DNA of 32,679 nucleotides from Cognatiluteimonas telluris (GTDB lineage: Bacteria; Pseudomonadota; Gammaproteobacteria; Xanthomonadales; Xanthomonadaceae), in NCBI RefSeq assembly GCF_011320095.1, contig NZ_JAANOY010000022.1, positions 1-32,679 of the forward strand, read 5' to 3'. The position numbers and the translations under genes were made by a program. Of the stretch, positions 17,080 to 23,663 are shown piece by piece (positions within the stretch are counted from its first letter, which is position 1; each line of letters opens with the position of its first letter). The notes under the pieces were generated by a model. The model searched no databases. It saw only the letters and a program-made list of their open reading frames with translations, and was not told the origin of the DNA.

Positions 17080-17101
17080 GTAGGAGCGGCTTACAGCCGC
17101 G
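17080..17101. repeat. REP-like element GTAGGAGCGGCTtacAGCCGC
   Basis: GCGGCT (17086-17091) and AGCCGC (17095-17100) form a hairpin preceded by GTAGGA. This is the REP head known from many Xanthomonadaceae and Pseudomonas genomes. It overlaps the stop codon of the membrane protein gene on the minus strand. Confidence 0.7.
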
Positions 17102-17579
17102 AGCGCTTCAACCGCGCGCGCAATCCCCAGGTGTAGGCCAGGCCATAGCCGAGGAACACGCCGGCGACGGCCGTCCACGCGCCCGCATCCAGCCACAGCG
17201 CGGTGGCATCCGGCGTCGCCTGCGTGACGCGTCGCCACGTCATCCAGAGGCTTGCGATGATCCGCGCCGCCACCAGCGTCGTCAGGATCAGCACCGGCCA
17301 GCGGTTGGGCGTGAACCACAGGACGTCGCCGTCGCGCTCGAAGCGCGTGAGCCACAGGCTGACCAGGCCAAAGAGCACGCCGACCAACAGGCCGATCCCC
17401 GCATCACGCAGTGCCATCGGCGCCCAACGTGTCGCCACCCAGGATGACGCCAGAAACACCGGCAGCGACACCAGCAACAGCCACGCATTGCCGCGCACCA
17501 CCCAACCACGTGCACGTCCCCGCGCGCGCCCGGAGCGATAGCGCATCAGGAGCGAGAGCGGCAGAAGGACCAGCCACAA
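17091..17579 (-). CDS. Small multi-pass membrane protein, start codon uncertain
   Basis: The 162-residue reading has about five hydrophobic segments (for example AWLLLVSLPVFLASSWVATRW, DAGIGLLVGVLFGLVSLWLT and TAVAGVFLGYGLAY). I do not recognise a function. The only usable start is TTG at 17579, in the middle of a hydrophobic run. The frame stays open upstream to a TAA near 17636 and reads TTPLLLLIPLLVLGILALW, with ACG at 17625-17627 just where related proteins would have ATG. The gene may therefore have lost its start codon, or may use a non-standard one. The C-terminus runs into a REP-like element. Confidence 0.6.
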   Translation of the reverse strand: MWLVLLPLSLLMRYRSGRARGRARGWVVRGNAWLLLVSLPVFLASSWVATRWAPMALRDAGIGLLVGVLFGLVSLWLTRFERDGDVLWFTPNRWPVLILTTLVAARIIASLWMTWRRVTQATPDATALWLDAGAWTAVAGVFLGYGLAYTWGLRARLKRSRL

Positions 17580-17720
17580 GGCCAGGATGCCCAGGACCAG
17601 CAGCGGGATGAGCAGGAGCAGCGGCGTGGTGCCGGTTTACAGGAGGCTGGGGTGCCAACTAGCCATGGGATGCGCGATGGCTGGGTGAGTCAGTCGTCGT
17701 GGTGCTCAGAGCGGATGTAG

Positions 17721-17738
17721 GGCGGGTTTTAACCCGCC
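17721..17738. repeat. Perfect palindrome at the left edge of the island
   Basis: GGCGGGTTTTAACCCGCC is an 8-2-8 inverted repeat. It has no T-tract on either strand, so it is more like a REP unit than a terminator. It lies 33 bases past the stop codon of the EVE-HNH gene. Confidence 0.6.
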
Positions 17739-17770
17739 GAACTGACGCAGTCAGTTCCGGCTTTGCACGT

Positions 17771-18766
17771 TCAGCGCGTCATTCTCGATTCAAGAAAGAC
17801 GCTTTCCCGATGGAATGCCAAATAGGACCTCTGGCCTTCGGAAAAGCCCCCTACGTTGCGCCGAAGTGCATCCTCAAGCCCCATTCGGTGAAGCGACTCA
17901 CGATGGGCTACGGGCGAAACCAAAACAGTCCCGTTGTCTTCGAAGCTAATGAAACCGCGATCAAACAGATGATCGACATCCGGCGTGAGCAGCAACCCAT
18001 TCTCGCCATCCAGGCGTTCGGTGTTGCTCGCATCCCGCCACGGCTTGCAATGGCTCGCCCGCAAATGCTCGATCTGATCAACTTGCGTGACGCGGCAATT
18101 GGATTCGATTCGCTGGACGTTCTGTTTAAACAAGCCCTGCCCTCGACGTGCCATGACGACTGCCTGACGGGTAGTCTCCGGAATCGTCTGATCAGCGATC
18201 ACTTGTTCCATCTCGTGGGTTTCCCACTCCACGAGGCCGATGGCCACCGGTGCGTTGTCGAGATCTCTAAGGCGTCGCATCTCGATGATCGTACGAGCCT
18301 CCCGACCGATGAGGTCGGCAAGCGTAATCGCGAAGTCGTCCGGCAACCGGGTAAGGTAAACGCCTTGCAAACCACTGCCATTTTGCTGCAGCGGTGCATA
18401 TCGATCCGGAAGTCGCGGCGCGAGTTGCGCCATGTGCTCCGCCGGCTTGAGTGGACCGTGTAGCTCCGTGAAGCGAACATCGACGCGCCACCCAATGTTG
18501 TCCCAATAAGCACCCGTTTGCCCGAACTCGCGCGGTTTGGGAGCCTCGTAAGCATGGGAAGCGGCAATGCCGATCGCTTTGATGTAAGTGTCTGAAAAGG
18601 AGAACACCACATCACCCGGAGCGACTTCACGCATGAAGTCATAGAACGGATTGCGAGTCCCGTTCGAGTGGCGATCGCTGGTCCGATTGCGTTTTGGCGA
18701 CCACAGATAGCCGCCCGGGACCTCGTGGCGGTACGTCTGGTTCTGATTTACCCACCAGTAGCGCAT
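17771..18766 (-). CDS. EVE-like/HNH endonuclease, predicted modification-dependent restriction enzyme
   Basis: The 331-residue protein opens with an EVE/PUA-like domain (MRYWWVNQNQTYRHEV, GGYLWSPK, then NPFYDFMREVAPGDVVFSF; residues 1-140). The C-terminal HNH_2-type nuclease (about 200-290) shows Cys224, RASHCKPW with His239, NGLLL with Asn256, and DHLFDRGFISF with His266. EVE-like domains read modified cytosines, and EVE-HNH fusions are associated with restriction of phages with modified DNA, so this is a likely type IV-like defence enzyme. ATG 18766 is preferred to a TTG at 18787 because the family opening begins there. The gene lies at the left end of the island and needs no partner gene. 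Confidence 0.85.
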   Translation of the reverse strand: MRYWWVNQNQTYRHEVPGGYLWSPKRNRTSDRHSNGTRNPFYDFMREVAPGDVVFSFSDTYIKAIGIAASHAYEAPKPREFGQTGAYWDNIGWRVDVRFTELHGPLKPAEHMAQLAPRLPDRYAPLQQNGSGLQGVYLTRLPDDFAITLADLIGREARTIIEMRRLRDLDNAPVAIGLVEWETHEMEQVIADQTIPETTRQAVVMARRGQGLFKQNVQRIESNCRVTQVDQIEHLRASHCKPWRDASNTERLDGENGLLLTPDVDHLFDRGFISFEDNGTVLVSPVAHRESLHRMGLEDALRRNVGGFSEGQRSYLAFHRESVFLESRMTR

Positions 18767-18810
18767 GGACACATCATGCCTGGTCAACCTGCGCCATGCA
18801 TCCAGTCTTG

Positions 18811-18900
18811 GTGGGGCGCATTAGCCAAAGGCGTAATGCGCCGGATGCGCCTAATCCGGCGGAGTATGCGTCGCAACGCGCTCCGCTTATTGCGCCCTAC
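18811..18900. repeat. REP-like palindromic unit between two island genes
   Basis: GGCGCATTA (18815-18823) and TAATGCGCC (18834-18842) pair perfectly around a 10-base loop, followed by further related blocks (GATGCGCC, CGCTTATTGCGCCC). The arrangement matches the repeated GCGCAATA/TATTGCGC units seen in many beta- and gammaproteobacteria. It fills the spacer between the EVE-HNH gene and the ImmA/IrrE gene. Confidence 0.65.
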
Positions 18901-18906
18901 GCGGGC

Positions 18907-19842
18907 TCAAAGCGAAGTGTCGGCGACCACGGGATTCCCGACGTTAGTAATGATCGGAGCAACTCTAAGCAGGCGCCCCAAAGTCAATGTGTGGTACTTC
19001 ACGCAGAAGGTTTCCATCGCGAACAAGTACGACGTACCAGTACGATCTTTGATCACGACTTCGTTGGAACCAAGAGGACCTACTCGCTGATAACCGCAAT
19101 AGGACCGAATTAGGCCCCATACCTGAGCTTCGTCCACGTTTTCAAATTGATCAGCGAACGTCCCTGACCTAATGAAGTGTTCAACAGGCAGTGCGGTCGC
19201 TTGACCATATCGCGGATGGCCGCTGATCAACCCAAAGTCAGAATTTTCGCTGCTTTCCACACACCGCCAGAGCGTGCTCGTAATAGTGTTTCCAAACTCC
19301 TTGGCGAGCTTCCGAACCAAGACAAGCGAGAGCTGCTCTGATCTGCGACTTTCATGGAAAGCCACAGGCGGGAATAGAAGCTGTCCCGCGCCATAGTTCG
19401 CCTCAGCCTCAATTCGTTCGTGACAGGATGGCGACAACGTTGCGCCATCGTCGCCAAACATATAATCCGCGTGCCAGGGAATCAGGCTATGCGACACCTC
19501 GTGAGATTCGCTCCAACGCTTTTTTAGATCAGGCGTCTTGCCATCAATGAAGATTCGCTTCTGATCCGGCACGAACAAGGCCTTTAGATCGAACTTGCGC
19601 ACCGCCTCTATCAGGAGGGATGGGCGCTCAAAGACTTGCTTAGCACCGATACGAAGCCGATGAACGACTCCGTCAAGAACGCTGGGGTCGTCGAGCTGGT
19701 AATACCTGAGATCCAGACGAAGTAAATCACGGACCTCGGCGAGTTCGACTTTTCCGCTCTTGTATGCGAGGTCGCGGTGGACCTTTCCCACTTGGGCATC
19801 GATGTCGTTTCTCGTTCGATGGTCCAGCAGGATATTTCGCAC
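18907..19842 (-). CDS. ImmA/IrrE family metallopeptidase
   Basis: The 311-residue protein carries the zinc-peptidase motif SHEVSH (His114, Glu115, His118) and the downstream IEAEANYGAGQLLFP segment that gives the third ligand in this family. ImmA/IrrE peptidases cut HTH repressors (ImmA of ICEBs1 cuts ImmR) or act as the toxin-like partner of an XRE antitoxin. The upstream HTH gene ends 2 bases before this GTG start, so the peptidase/regulator pair is complete. The C-terminal ~110 residues have no motif I recognise. It is the last gene of the four-gene minus-strand operon. Confidence 0.85.
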   Translation of the reverse strand: MRNILLDHRTRNDIDAQVGKVHRDLAYKSGKVELAEVRDLLRLDLRYYQLDDPSVLDGVVHRLRIGAKQVFERPSLLIEAVRKFDLKALFVPDQKRIFIDGKTPDLKKRWSESHEVSHSLIPWHADYMFGDDGATLSPSCHERIEAEANYGAGQLLFPPVAFHESRRSEQLSLVLVRKLAKEFGNTITSTLWRCVESSENSDFGLISGHPRYGQATALPVEHFIRSGTFADQFENVDEAQVWGLIRSYCGYQRVGPLGSNEVVIKDRTGTSYLFAMETFCVKYHTLTLGRLLRVAPIITNVGNPVVADTSL

Positions 19843-19844
19843 GC

Positions 19845-20330
19845 CTATCGATCTTCCGAAAGCGCCGCCACTAGTGCGCGAACGACGTCGAACTCGCTTA
19901 CGGTGCCCACGTCAACGCGCCTTGAGTTTGCAGCAAACCGCATTCCAGTCCCGTGCGAAGGATTTAGATCGGATTTGTGCTGCGCGAGAGATATGAACTT
20001 CGATCTAGAAAAATGACAAACGTCTGCCAACATCGCCACAGTTCGAGGCGGCGGATCATAGTCGGGCGAAGTTTCTATGTTCGTCACTTCGAACTCGTCG
20101 ATATTTGCAAGATTGGCTATATCACTGCGAGTCCAGCCCCTGCTCTCGCGGACGTATCTCACAACCTTACCGAGATCAGTCGGAACCTCTGAGAGTACCG
20201 CTGGAGTAACCGCTCTCTGGCTTACTTCCTTATCTAAGTCGGCCAATGACGTGCCTCCAGCACCAGCGTAAGCATCATCACAATGAGCAAGCTTGTTAGC
20301 TAGCCACTGCCGTGTAATTACGAGCTTCAT
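19845..20330 (-). CDS. HTH protein paired with the ImmA/IrrE peptidase
   Basis: The 161-residue protein has an XRE-like helix-turn-helix at about residues 53-107 (LGKVVRYVRESRGWTRSDIANLANIDEF, read in parts). Flanking it are an N-terminal helical region (MKLVITRQWLANKLAH) and a C-terminal tail. ATG 20330 was chosen because GGAGGA sits 7 bases upstream, inside the last codons of the GNAT gene; an in-frame start at 20363 would overlap that gene. It is probably the DNA-binding partner and the cleavage target of the downstream peptidase. Confidence 0.8.
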   Translation of the reverse strand: MKLVITRQWLANKLAHCDDAYAGAGGTSLADLDKEVSQRAVTPAVLSEVPTDLGKVVRYVRESRGWTRSDIANLANIDEFEVTNIETSPDYDPPPRTVAMLADVCHFSRSKFISLAQHKSDLNPSHGTGMRFAANSRRVDVGTVSEFDVVRALVAALSEDR

Positions 20331-20334
20331 AGCT

Positions 20335-20946
20335 CTATCCTCCAGCGATAAACGAGCCGACATTTGCCTCGTCCAACTCGTAGTACTTCAAGTTTTGTGT
20401 GTCGGGGTCATGATTCATCGGACTCAGGCCGAGGCATTCGTAAAAACGTTCCGACTTCGGAAGGGAATGGAGCCCGATCCTGCCCTTGAAGCCGACGTCG
20501 ATACTCACCTGCACAGCAGCGCGCATGAGAACAGTGCCCACACCACGGAACCTTGAGCCAAATTCCGGAAGATTCCAAGGAGCCGTAGCGAGGTAACGCA
20601 CGTACACCAAGGACTTCGACTCATGGCCCGGCAGCCGACAGCGACGACCGTCCGTGAGAAGGGCCATCATTCCCTGTTTTTCGCCTTGATACGTGATAGC
20701 CAACGTCGGCATCGAGATCAAGTTTCCTGAGCGTTCGACCTTAGCTTCCCAGTTCCAACCCTCGGGTTCGGCCGTGGGGATAGCGAGGCCCGAATCTCTT
20801 GCGAAATCCTGCGCCGCACGCACATGTGCCGCCCAGGCGCTGTCAGCTTCGCGGGCAAAGTCGATGTCGATTCGCTCGAACAGCAGCGCATCGATATAAG
20901 CGCCGTTCTTGCAATCCAAGAGCGGAACAACGATGCCGTCTGTCAT
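20335..20946 (-). CDS. GNAT family N-acetyltransferase
   Basis: The 203-residue protein has a GNAT core in its second half: LVYVRYLATAPWN (beta4), the acetyl-CoA loop RFRGVGTVLMRAA (residues 132-144, R-x-x-G-x-G pattern), and SERFYECLGL (165-174). The first ~75 residues are not typical. Its ATG overlaps the TGA of a ribbon-helix-helix gene. RHH-GNAT pairs such as AtaR-AtaT and TacA-TacT are toxin-antitoxin modules in which the enzyme acetylates aminoacyl-tRNA, so a toxin role is possible. The protein is longer than those toxins (about 160-175 residues), so another substrate is also possible. Confidence 0.78.
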   Translation of the reverse strand: MTDGIVVPLLDCKNGAYIDALLFERIDIDFAREADSAWAAHVRAAQDFARDSGLAIPTAEPEGWNWEAKVERSGNLISMPTLAITYQGEKQGMMALLTDGRRCRLPGHESKSLVYVRYLATAPWNLPEFGSRFRGVGTVLMRAAVQVSIDVGFKGRIGLHSLPKSERFYECLGLSPMNHDPDTQNLKYYELDEANVGSFIAGG

Positions 20947-21155
20947 AGCACAACAAGCTCGCGCTTCTCTTTGGAAATTTCATCTTCCAAAAACAACTTC
21001 TCGCCTGCGCGAATTCGGCCGTCCACCAACTGGTATAGCCGCAGCGCCTGCCGCATGACATGCGTCTTCGACATGTCCTTTTGAGTCGACAGCTCCTCCA
21101 ACACCGCCATTTCTGAGTCGGTGAGATTGAGCGTCATTGTTCGCTTCGGATTCAT
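20943..21155 (-). CDS. Ribbon-helix-helix (CopG/Arc-type) regulator
   Basis: The 70-residue protein has a beta-strand (RTMTLNLT), helix A (DSEMAVLEELSTQ) and helix B (SKTHVMRQALRLYQLV), which is the ribbon-helix-helix plan. A charged C-terminal tail could bind a partner. GGGAG upstream supports the ATG at 21155. It is the first gene of the operon and divergent from the ubiquitin-like cassette. It probably binds the TAGCTA repeats in the shared intergenic region and may act as antitoxin to the GNAT protein. Confidence 0.82.
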   Translation of the reverse strand: MNPKRTMTLNLTDSEMAVLEELSTQKDMSKTHVMRQALRLYQLVDGRIRAGEKLFLEDEISKEKRELVVL

Positions 21156-21184
21156 AGCATCTCCCTGAGCAAACCATACGCCAT

Positions 21185-21236
21185 CTAGCTAGTTATGGCA
21201 ATAAAACTTGCTTGCGTTTTAGCTATCATATAGCTA
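21185..21236. promoter_or_regulatory. Divergent control region with three TAGCTA palindromes
   Basis: TAGCTA occurs at 21186-21191 (within CTAGCTAG), 21220-21225 and 21231-21236; the last two are separated by 5 bases. The region is AT-rich and lies between the divergent RHH and Ubl genes. Ribbon-helix-helix dimers commonly bind such short palindromes in tandem, so this is a candidate operator for both directions. No clean -35/-10 pair could be fixed. Confidence 0.6.
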
Positions 21237-21273
21237 TCGTTCGCTCACCACTCGTTCGTAAGGAGTCGCCAAA

Positions 21274-21537
21274 ATGTCTGTAAACGCCGCAAACCATCCG
21301 CATAATCAATCAGTTATCCCAATTTTCATCGATGGGGAGAAGTACGACGCCGCGAGCCATCAGATGTCCGGCCACGACCTTAGGGGCCTCGTTCCCGTTG
21401 CAGCGGACCGCGACCTGTGGCTCGAAGTCCCTGGTCCTTCTGACGACGTTCCGATCAAGGAAAGCGTCGTTTATGAAGTCAAGTCAGGAGCTCACTTTTA
21501 CACCGCACCAAGCACCATCAACCCCGGGACTAACTGA
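21274..21537 (+). CDS. Ubiquitin-like protein of the multiubiquitin family (single domain)
   Basis: The 87-residue protein has one beta-grasp-like domain of the type annotated as Multiubiquitin: PIFIDGEKYD, then SGHDLRGL, then HFYTAPSTINPG at the end. Family members usually carry two or more such domains in tandem; here there is one. The chain ends NPG-Thr-Asn, so Gly85 would be exposed only after removal of two residues, probably by the JAB protease of the third gene. AAGGAG eight bases upstream fixes the start. It is the first gene of the conjugation cassette, 1 base before the E2-like gene. It is the likely modifier attached to targets. Confidence 0.88.
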   Translation: MSVNAANHPHNQSVIPIFIDGEKYDAASHQMSGHDLRGLVPVAADRDLWLEVPGPSDDVPIKESVVYEVKSGAHFYTAPSTINPGTN

Positions 21538-21538
21538 A

Positions 21539-21928
21539 ATGAAGCTGCCCTCGCGCGATCAAGCGTTTCTAGATGATCGAGGGTATGACTGGGAGTTGTT
21601 GTCCGAGTCCGCGGGCGGCTACTTGATTGTTCGCAACTTCGACGTCACTGGCGGCGGCTTCGCGCCGTCGCCGGTGACGTTGATGATTCGAATTCCCCCG
21701 CAGTTCCCTATGACTCCGCTTGATATGTGGTACTGCAACCCGCCAATTCGAATTGCAGAGTCAGGCCACTTCGCCCCTGCTTCTGAGGTGATGGAGTCCC
21801 ACGTTGGGAAGAACTGGCAACGCTTCTCGAGACATCTAAATGGCGGTTGGAGACCTGGAGTGGATGGCCTCAGATCGTTCTTCGTTCTGATTCAACGAGA
21901 GCTACAGGGATTGGGTTCAACCAAATGA
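21539..21928 (+). CDS. E2/UBC-like protein, prokaryotic family E type
   Basis: The 129-residue protein has the E2-like order: a beta-meander (GGYLIVRNFDV), IPPQFPMTPLDMWYCNPPI (matching the YPxxPP strand of E2 enzymes), then NWQRFSRHLNGGWRPGVDGLRSFF, where W104 and the next helix align with the W-S-P region that follows the catalytic Cys in eukaryotic E2s. At the position of that Cys this protein has F-S-R-H (96-99). Its only cysteine is Cys66, in the central strand. It follows the Ubl stop by one base and overlaps the E1 start as ATGA. Transfer chemistry through Ser97 or His99, rather than Cys, is inference. Confidence 0.82.
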   Translation: MKLPSRDQAFLDDRGYDWELLSESAGGYLIVRNFDVTGGGFAPSPVTLMIRIPPQFPMTPLDMWYCNPPIRIAESGHFAPASEVMESHVGKNWQRFSRHLNGGWRPGVDGLRSFFVLIQRELQGLGSTK

Positions 21929-23271
21929 AAACGCTCGTCATGACCGAGGCACAACTTGAGTTGCTCCGGCAGCACGTCTTTGATCAGCCCGGGCTTGAAG
22001 GCGCTGCATTCCTGCTCTGCGGGCAGTCAATGTCAGATGAAAGCGCCAAGCTAATTGTTCATGCGGTGATGCCAATCGACGCGGCCGATTTTGACGAACG
22101 GCGACGCGACGGTCTCGTAATTAAGTCCTCAGCTCTCACCCGCATCGCAAAGCTGGCCAGAAACGAGGGCCTCTCTATTGTATTTGTCCATTCCCACCCC
22201 GATGGGGCTGACGATTTTTCGGCGCAGGATGACCGGGAAGAAGGCCGACTGATTCCCTTCCTGCAAGCTCGTGTTCCTGGAAAAATTCATGGGACGCTGG
22301 TTCTAACGAAGAACTCTATTGTTGGGCGCTTGTATATGCCGGATCGACAAGCCCTCGACAAGACCATTGCGGTCGGATCGCGCATTCGGTGTTGGAGGGC
22401 GACATCGCAAGTGCAGAGTGACTTCCTTGACCGCCAGATTCGTGCCTTTGGAAAAGATATTCAGTCGGCGTTGAGTTGTCTCCACATCGGGATTGTTGGC
22501 CTGGGTGGCACCGGTTCTCCCGTAGCAGAGCAGCTTGCGCGGCTGGGTGTGGGGATGATTTCGCTCTTCGACGGCGACACTCTTGAGGCATCCAATCTCA
22601 ACCGAGTACAAGGCTCGCATCGAGCTGACGTGGGGCTTTACAAGGTTGATATCGCCAAACGCAATATCGAGAAGATGGGACTTGGAACAGTCGTTCGCGC
22701 GATTCCTGAGCACATTACGACTGAAAGAAGCGCTCTAGCCTTGCGTGAATGCGACATTGTTTTCGGCTGCACTGATAAGCAGCGACCGCGAGCGATCTTG
22801 GGATGCCTTTGTGTAGCGTACTCAATTCCAGTCTTTGACATGGGCGTGCTAATCGATTCGCTCGGCGGACAAATTATCGGCGTGCACGGCAGGGTTACTA
22901 CTCTTCTCCCAGGGGAAGCTTGCCTCTTTTGTCGAGGTCGAATTTCGGTCGAAGGAATGCGACTCGAGACACTGTCCGCTGCAGAGCGCGCCGGTCAGGC
23001 GAGAGAAGGCTACGCGCCGGAGCTGGAGCAGCCTGCGCCCGCCGTCGTCACGTTCACAACCGCAATTGCCGCACTAGCAGTTACAGAGCTGCTCCACCGA
23101 TTGACTGGATTCAAAGGAGCGGACCGGCAATCGTCCGAACTTCTCGTGGCATTTGATCAGTCTCGGATGCGGACAAATCGCTTCGAGCCTCATGAGGAGT
23201 GCAGCTGCAACGATCAAGCGCGATGGGGTCGCGGCGACGAGGAGCCCTTCTTAGGCTTGGCTTGGGGCTAG
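21925..23271 (+). CDS. JAB protease-E1 (ThiF) fusion
   Basis: In this 448-residue protein, residues 1-145 form a JAB/JAMM metalloprotease domain: Glu25 and HSHPDGADDFSAQD (His89, His91, Ser99, Asp102), a complete motif. Residues about 165-420 form a ThiF/MoeB/E1-type adenylation domain: GLGGTGS (192-198), LFDGD with Asp218, NLNR (224-227), Lys240, and GCTD with Asp284. Cys333/Cys336 (CLFC) and Cys426/Cys428 (CSC) look like the zinc site. No cysteine lies in the crossover region 337-425, where MoeB/ThiF/E1 relatives carry the thioester Cys. It should adenylate the Ubl C-terminus and trim or remove the Ubl. Confidence 0.9.
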   Translation: MKTLVMTEAQLELLRQHVFDQPGLEGAAFLLCGQSMSDESAKLIVHAVMPIDAADFDERRRDGLVIKSSALTRIAKLARNEGLSIVFVHSHPDGADDFSAQDDREEGRLIPFLQARVPGKIHGTLVLTKNSIVGRLYMPDRQALDKTIAVGSRIRCWRATSQVQSDFLDRQIRAFGKDIQSALSCLHIGIVGLGGTGSPVAEQLARLGVGMISLFDGDTLEASNLNRVQGSHRADVGLYKVDIAKRNIEKMGLGTVVRAIPEHITTERSALALRECDIVFGCTDKQRPRAILGCLCVAYSIPVFDMGVLIDSLGGQIIGVHGRVTTLLPGEACLFCRGRISVEGMRLETLSAAERAGQAREGYAPELEQPAPAVVTFTTAIAALAVTELLHRLTGFKGADRQSSELLVAFDQSRMRTNRFEPHEECSCNDQARWGRGDEEPFLGLAWG

Positions 23272-23663
23272 TCTTCGCACCAAATGATTCGAGAATCCCG
23301 AAGAAAAAAGTGAGCTCCGCAGTGCTTCGCGTCGATTGATGGCGCAATCGAGATGAGGCCGCCTGTACTGAGCTTCACGGTCCAGCGGGGCGAGCGGCTT
23401 GCCATTAAGTTCAGCTGAAGTTGTTCCTTGCAGCCGCAAGGGCACTTCAGATAAGCCCACTTGAGGGCGCCGGGGTTCACCAGCGCAACCACGCCCTTTT
23501 CATAGGCCGCCGCCTCGGCATCCTCCCGACGCTCAAAGCTCACAAATCGGTAGCGCCACCGCTTGGAGGCATTCCTGTATACGTATTTCGCGAATTGTTC
23601 GCGAAGGCTGAGGAGCCAAGCAGGAATTCGAGAGTGACTAGCCATCCGCGCATTCTGGGGCAT
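23268..23663 (-). CDS. DUF6527 protein, convergent partner of the Ubl cassette
   Basis: The 131-residue protein carries the DUF6527 pattern: LKCPCGCKEQLQL (Cys74, Cys76, Cys78), W94, an ISIAPSI block (about 104-110), and HCGAHFFLRDSRIIW (Cys115, His118). The Cys/His set suggests a metal site. Genes of this family are, to my recollection, found beside Ubl/E2/E1 operons, and a peptidase role has been suggested. The stop codon interlocks with that of the E1 in the four bases CTAG (23268-23271), so the genes are tail to tail. The start is 23663 or the second ATG at 23645; no strong ribosome-binding site marks either. Confidence 0.8.
   Translation of the reverse strand: MPQNARMASHSRIPAWLLSLREQFAKYVYRNASKRWRYRFVSFERREDAEAAAYEKGVVALVNPGALKWAYLKCPCGCKEQLQLNLMASRSPRWTVKLSTGGLISIAPSIDAKHCGAHFFLRDSRIIWCED

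Noticed and set aside
17721-17738. Rho-independent terminator at the left edge of the island
   Set aside because: The hairpin is strong, but no T-tract follows it on either strand.
21847-21924. A longer E1 starting at 21847
   Set aside because: It would overlap the E2-like gene by 82 bases; the ATGA start at 21925 fits the family and the operon layout.
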